Origin: Streptosporangium saharense | Lineage (GTDB): Bacteria; Actinomycetota; Actinomycetes; Streptosporangiales; Streptosporangiaceae | DNA length: 64,000 nucleotides | Assembly (NCBI RefSeq): GCF_014203715.1 | Contig: NZ_JACHJP010000005.1 | Coordinates: forward strand, 124,001 to 188,000 | Direction of reading: 5' to 3' | Shown: positions 61,023-64,000 of the stretch, piece by piece | Position numbering within the stretch: the stretch's first letter is position 1 | How the letters are laid out: each line of letters starts with the position of its first letter | Notes under the pieces: generated by a model | The model's input: only the letters and a program-made list of their open reading frames with translations | The model's database searches: none | What the model was told of the DNA's origin: nothing | Position numbers and translations under genes: made by a program

Positions 61023-61604
61023 TTAGGCACGTCCGGGGACAATTCGGGTGATTCCATCCGGTTGCGCCACGTAGCGAACCGGGATGTCGTGCGGCTCCCC
61101 GGGGATGCCTTCCCGCAGCTCACCGTCGTAGAGCAGGGCGACCGTCGGCACATTCGGACCGACCCTCGCCAGGGCTCTGTCGTAGGAGCCGCCGCCGCGG
61201 CCGAGCCGTACGCCCGTGGAGCGGTCTACCGCGAGAGCGGGCACGATCACCAGCGCCGCGGTCCTTACGGCGTCCACGCCACGCCGGACGTCGACCGGCT
61301 CCATGATCCCGAAACGCCCGGGGGCGAGGGTGTCGGGACCGTCGTAGACCGCCCAGTCGAGATCGTCGTCCTCGCGCAGCACCGGCAGCATCACGGTGGT
61401 CCCGTGCTTCCACAGCGCCAGGACGAGCCCGTGCGTCGAGGGCTCGGAGCCGATCGACCAGTAGCACGCGACCAGCCCCGCCATCTGGACCCACGGCTGT
61501 TCGAGCAGCGCCTCTCGCGTCATGACGGAGGCGGTGTGCCTGTCGTCCTCGGACACCGCGGCGCGCGCGGCCCCGATCGCCGACCGCAGCCTCGGCTTGT
61601 CCAC
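61023..61604 (-). CDS. 5-formyltetrahydrofolate cyclo-ligase
   Basis: The 193-residue enzyme has a basic N terminus with RLRSAIGAARAAVS, LVACYWSIGSEPSTHGLV, and the signature VRLGRGGGSYDRALARV, which binds ATP and phosphate. It converts 5-formyl-THF to 5,10-methenyl-THF with ATP. GTG 61604 follows GGAGGGG. It is divergent from galU with 23 bases between starts, which is the typical actinobacterial arrangement, and it precedes the antiporter gene on the minus strand. Confidence 0.93.
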   Translation of the reverse strand: MDKPRLRSAIGAARAAVSEDDRHTASVMTREALLEQPWVQMAGLVACYWSIGSEPSTHGLVLALWKHGTTVMLPVLREDDDLDWAVYDGPDTLAPGRFGIMEPVDVRRGVDAVRTAALVIVPALAVDRSTGVRLGRGGGSYDRALARVGPNVPTVALLYDGELREGIPGEPHDIPVRYVAQPDGITRIVPGRA

Positions 61605-61627
61605 AACCCCTCCACTATCGTTTTCGT

Positions 61628-62527
61628 ATGGCCGACTTCGATCTCGTGACCAAAGCCGTCGTCCCTGCCGCGGGCCTGGGCACCCGCTTCCTACCGGCGA
61701 CCAAGGCGACTCCCAAGGAGATGTTGCCGATCGTCGACAAGCCCGCAATCCAGTATGTCGTCGAGGAGGCGGTCTCCGCCGGACTGCTCGACGTCCTCAT
61801 GGTCACCGGCAAGAACAAGCGCTCCATCGAGGACCACTTCGATCGAGCCATCGAGCTGGAGGAAGTCCTGGAAGCCAAGGGTGACGACGAGCGGCTCTCG
61901 CAGGTGCGCGAGCCCGCCGACCTCGCCACCCTCCACTACGTACGGCAGGGCGAGCCGAGGGGTCTCGGTCACGCGGTGCTGTGCGCCAAACAGCACGTCG
62001 GCGACCACCCCTTCGCCTGTCTGCTCGGCGACGACCTGATCGACTACCGCGACGAACTGCTCAAGCGCATGATCGAAGTCCGCCAGGCCCGTGGCGGCAG
62101 CGTCATCGCCCTGATGGAGGTCCCCAAGGAGCAGGTCTCCCTGTACGGCTGCGCCGCCATCGAGCCGACCGACGAGGACGACGTGGTCCGCGTCACCGAC
62201 CTCGTCGAGAAGCCACCGGCCGACGAGGCCCCGTCCAACTGGGCGATCATCGGCCGCTACGTGATCGACCCGGCCGTCTTCGAGGTTCTTGAGAACACCC
62301 CGCCCGGCAGGGGGAACGAGATCCAGCTCACCGACGCCCTGCGCACCCTGGCCGGCCGTGGCGGCGACGAGGGCGGCCCGGTGCACGGCGTGCTGTTCCG
62401 GGGACGCCGCTACGACACGGGCAACAAGCTCGACTATCTGCGCACGGTGGTCCAGTTCGCCGCCGACCGCCCCGACCTGGCGCCCGAGTTCGTGCCCTGG
62501 CTCAAGGAGTTCCTGGCCAACCGATGA
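61628..62527 (+). CDS. galU: UTP-glucose-1-phosphate uridylyltransferase GalU
   Basis: The 299-residue enzyme has VTKAVVPAAGLGTRFLPATKATPKEMLPIVDKPAIQYVVEEAV, the nucleotide-binding consensus, then LGDDLID and GRGNEIQLTDAL. It makes UDP-glucose from UTP and glucose-1-phosphate for cell-wall polymers and glycolipids. ATG 61628 has no ribosome site; TATCGT lies six bases upstream, so transcription probably starts at the initiator codon. The stop overlaps the MoeA start (ATGA), which is the conserved order galU-moeA-moaC of actinobacteria. Confidence 0.96.
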   Translation: MADFDLVTKAVVPAAGLGTRFLPATKATPKEMLPIVDKPAIQYVVEEAVSAGLLDVLMVTGKNKRSIEDHFDRAIELEEVLEAKGDDERLSQVREPADLATLHYVRQGEPRGLGHAVLCAKQHVGDHPFACLLGDDLIDYRDELLKRMIEVRQARGGSVIALMEVPKEQVSLYGCAAIEPTDEDDVVRVTDLVEKPPADEAPSNWAIIGRYVIDPAVFEVLENTPPGRGNEIQLTDALRTLAGRGGDEGGPVHGVLFRGRRYDTGNKLDYLRTVVQFAADRPDLAPEFVPWLKEFLANR

Positions 62528-63717
62528 CCTTCACACGATCGGTCGAGAAGCACCTCGCCGACATCCTGCTCGCCGTACGGCCGACGGCACCGAGGGAGAC
62601 CGGCCTTCAAGAGACGCTGGGCACGGTCCTGGCCGAGGAGGTCACCTCTCCCGTCGCGCTGCCGCCCTTCGCGAACTCGGCCATGGACGGCTACGCCGTA
62701 CGGGCGCGTGACGTCGCCGAGGTTCCGGTGAGACTGCCGGTGACCGGCGACGTCGCGGCGGGCGAGGCCGGACGGCCGGTCGTCGCGCCGGGTACGGCCA
62801 TGCGCATCATGACCGGCGCCCCCCTGCCAGAGGGCGCCGACGCCGTCATACCGGTCGAATGGACGGACGGCGGTACGGAACAGGTCGAGATCGGGCGTTC
62901 CGCCCCCGAGGGGAACGCGATCCGCCAGGCGGGCGAGGACGTCAGGGCCGGTGACGTCGTGCTGCGGGAGGGGACGCTCATCGGCCCCGCCCAGCTCGGC
63001 ATCCTGGCCGGTGTCGGCCGCGCCCACGCACTGGTACGGCCCCGCCCCCGGGTGGTGGTCATCTCGACCGGCGCCGAGCTGGCCGAGCCGGGCACACCGC
63101 TGGCGCCGGGGCAGATCTGGGAGTCCAACAGCTACGCCCTGGCCGCCGCGGTGCGGCAGGCGGGTGGCGAGGGTTACCGGGCCGGGATCACCGCCGACGA
63201 CGCCGGGAGCTTCCTCGACCAGCTCAACGCCCACCTTCCCGGGGTCGACGCCGTGATCACCAGCGGCGGAGTCTCGATGGGGGCCTACGAGCCGGTCAAG
63301 GAGGCCTTCGGCGGTCTCGACACCTTCCGTTTCGAGCGGGTCGCGATGCAGCCGGGCATGCCCCAGGGCTTCGGCCTCGTGGGGGAGAACCAGGTCCCGG
63401 TCTTCGCCCTGCCGGGCAACCCGGTGTCGTCGTTCGTGTCGTTCGTCCTGTTCGTCGCTCCGGCGCTGCGGAAGATGCGGGGGCTGACGCCGGAGTCCCC
63501 GCCCGCCGTACGGGCCGTGACCGGTGTCCCGCTCCGCTCGCCCGCGGGCAGGCGCTCCTACCTGCGCGCCGTACTCACCGGAGAGTCCGTCACCCCGGTG
63601 AGCCGGCAGGGCTCCCACCAGCTCGCCGCGCTGGCCTCGGCGAACGCGTTGATCGTGGTCAACGAGGACGTCACCGCCGTGCCAGAGGGAACGGAAGTCG
63701 AGGTCATCCCGCTATGA
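62524..63717 (+). CDS. moeA: Molybdopterin molybdenumtransferase MoeA
   Basis: The 397-residue enzyme has ANSAMDGYAVRARDV near residue 50, MTGAPLPEGADAVIPVE, and ITSGGVSMGAYEPVKEAF with the conserved Gly-Gly and Asp/Glu residues of the metal insertion site. It inserts molybdate into adenylated molybdopterin. ATG 62524 overlaps the galU stop, and its own stop overlaps the MoaC start (ATGA). Several actinobacteria have more than one MoeA; this one, in the galU-moaC context, is often called Glp-like. Confidence 0.95.
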   Translation: MTFTRSVEKHLADILLAVRPTAPRETGLQETLGTVLAEEVTSPVALPPFANSAMDGYAVRARDVAEVPVRLPVTGDVAAGEAGRPVVAPGTAMRIMTGAPLPEGADAVIPVEWTDGGTEQVEIGRSAPEGNAIRQAGEDVRAGDVVLREGTLIGPAQLGILAGVGRAHALVRPRPRVVVISTGAELAEPGTPLAPGQIWESNSYALAAAVRQAGGEGYRAGITADDAGSFLDQLNAHLPGVDAVITSGGVSMGAYEPVKEAFGGLDTFRFERVAMQPGMPQGFGLVGENQVPVFALPGNPVSSFVSFVLFVAPALRKMRGLTPESPPAVRAVTGVPLRSPAGRRSYLRAVLTGESVTPVSRQGSHQLAALASANALIVVNEDVTAVPEGTEVEVIPL

Positions 63718-64000
63718 GTGGCTTCACGCACATCGACGAAACCGGCGCGGCGCGCATGGTGGACGTCTCGGCCAAGGACGTCACGGTCCGTACGGCCCGC
63801 GCCACCGGCAGGGTGCTGCTGGCCGAACAGGCCGTCGCCCTGCTGCGGTCGGGGGAGGTGCCCAAGGGTGACGCGCTGGGCACCGCGCGGATCGCGGGCA
63901 TCATGGGGGCCAAACGCACCCCCGACCTGGTCCCGCTCTGCCACCCGATCGCGCTGCACGGGGTGAAGGTCGAGCTGGCCGTCGCCGACGACGGGGTGGA
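63714..64000 (+). CDS. moaC: Cyclic pyranopterin monophosphate synthase MoaC (3' end outside window)
   Basis: The visible 95 residues start MSGFTHIDETGAARMVDVSAKDV and include EVPKGDALGTARIAGIMGAKRTPDLVPLCHPIALHGVKV, the MoaC active-site region with its conserved Lys, Asp and His. The enzyme rearranges the 3',8-cyclo-GTP made by MoaA into cyclic pyranopterin monophosphate. ATG 63714 overlaps the moeA stop (ATGA). The remaining third lies beyond the window. Confidence 0.95.
   Translation, partial: MSGFTHIDETGAARMVDVSAKDVTVRTARATGRVLLAEQAVALLRSGEVPKGDALGTARIAGIMGAKRTPDLVPLCHPIALHGVKVELAVADDGV

Overview
The window is a high-GC actinomycete chromosome segment. The third codon positions are strongly G/C, many genes start with GTG or TTG, one route uses F420-type enzymes, and CCGTACGG-like words recur. 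This fits Streptosporangiaceae (Streptosporangium, Nonomuraea and relatives) best, but the genus is inference. I see no phage or conjugation genes, no integrase, no IS transposase and no CRISPR array.

Layout. Bases 1-10.4 kb hold housekeeping and stress-type genes in small divergent regulator/target pairs: a CASTOR/POLLUX-type ion channel, SDR with an MmyB-like regulator, DUF4262, DinB, TetR with an alpha/beta hydrolase, an ECF42-type sigma factor with its DGPF/YciI partner, and an MFS pump. From 10.4 to 17 kb there are two acyltransferase-3 membrane enzymes, two cytochromes P450, an AraC regulator and a VOC protein, which looks like a small tailoring locus. Bases 17-22 kb are accessory: a 29-bp tandem repeat, a truncated SRPBCC gene, an unknown membrane protein, a sirtuin, and a translationally coupled pair made of a DUF4365 nuclease-like protein and an unknown partner. 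From 21.9 to 32 kb come a TetR-controlled heterodimeric ABC exporter with a 29-bp palindromic operator, an epimerase, a MEDS-HATPase switch protein, a secreted three-repeat protein, and a MarR/MFS pair.

The most interesting segment is 32-36.8 kb. A 48-residue peptide with a double-glycine leader, too short to stand out by length, is followed on the minus strand by an ATP-grasp peptide ligase and a PpiC-related peptide maturation protein. The two enzyme genes overlap by one base. This is a compact candidate RiPP cassette. An acireductone dioxygenase lies downstream on the same strand, and a DUF1444-like gene of unknown role is divergent. A Tat-exported family 8 polysaccharide lyase with an intact active site follows at 36.9-39.2 kb.

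From 39.2 to 41.4 kb a SoxR-like regulator faces a three-gene redox operon (FMN reductase, ABM-like protein, F420-type nitroreductase). From 41.5 to 44.4 kb lie a MazG-like hydrolase, a decayed HNH-type gene, a membrane protein/GntR operon with a clear operator, and a MerR protein with a C-terminal zinc finger. From 44.4 to 51 kb an iron-box-like site precedes five coupled or closely spaced genes for metallophore traffic (two ABC half-transporters, then lipoprotein, permease and ATPase). A broken HAD gene and tRNA-Arg(CCU) follow.

From 53 kb to the end the gene content is ordinary chromosomal: an M15 peptidase, MscL, a SAF/CpaB-like protein, MTA phosphorylase, an MFS pump with a fused C-terminal winged helix, FmdB, a K+/H+ antiporter, 5-formyl-THF cyclo-ligase, GalU, MoeA and the start of MoaC. 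Many adjacent genes share ATGA or GTGA junctions, so short operons with coupled translation are the rule.
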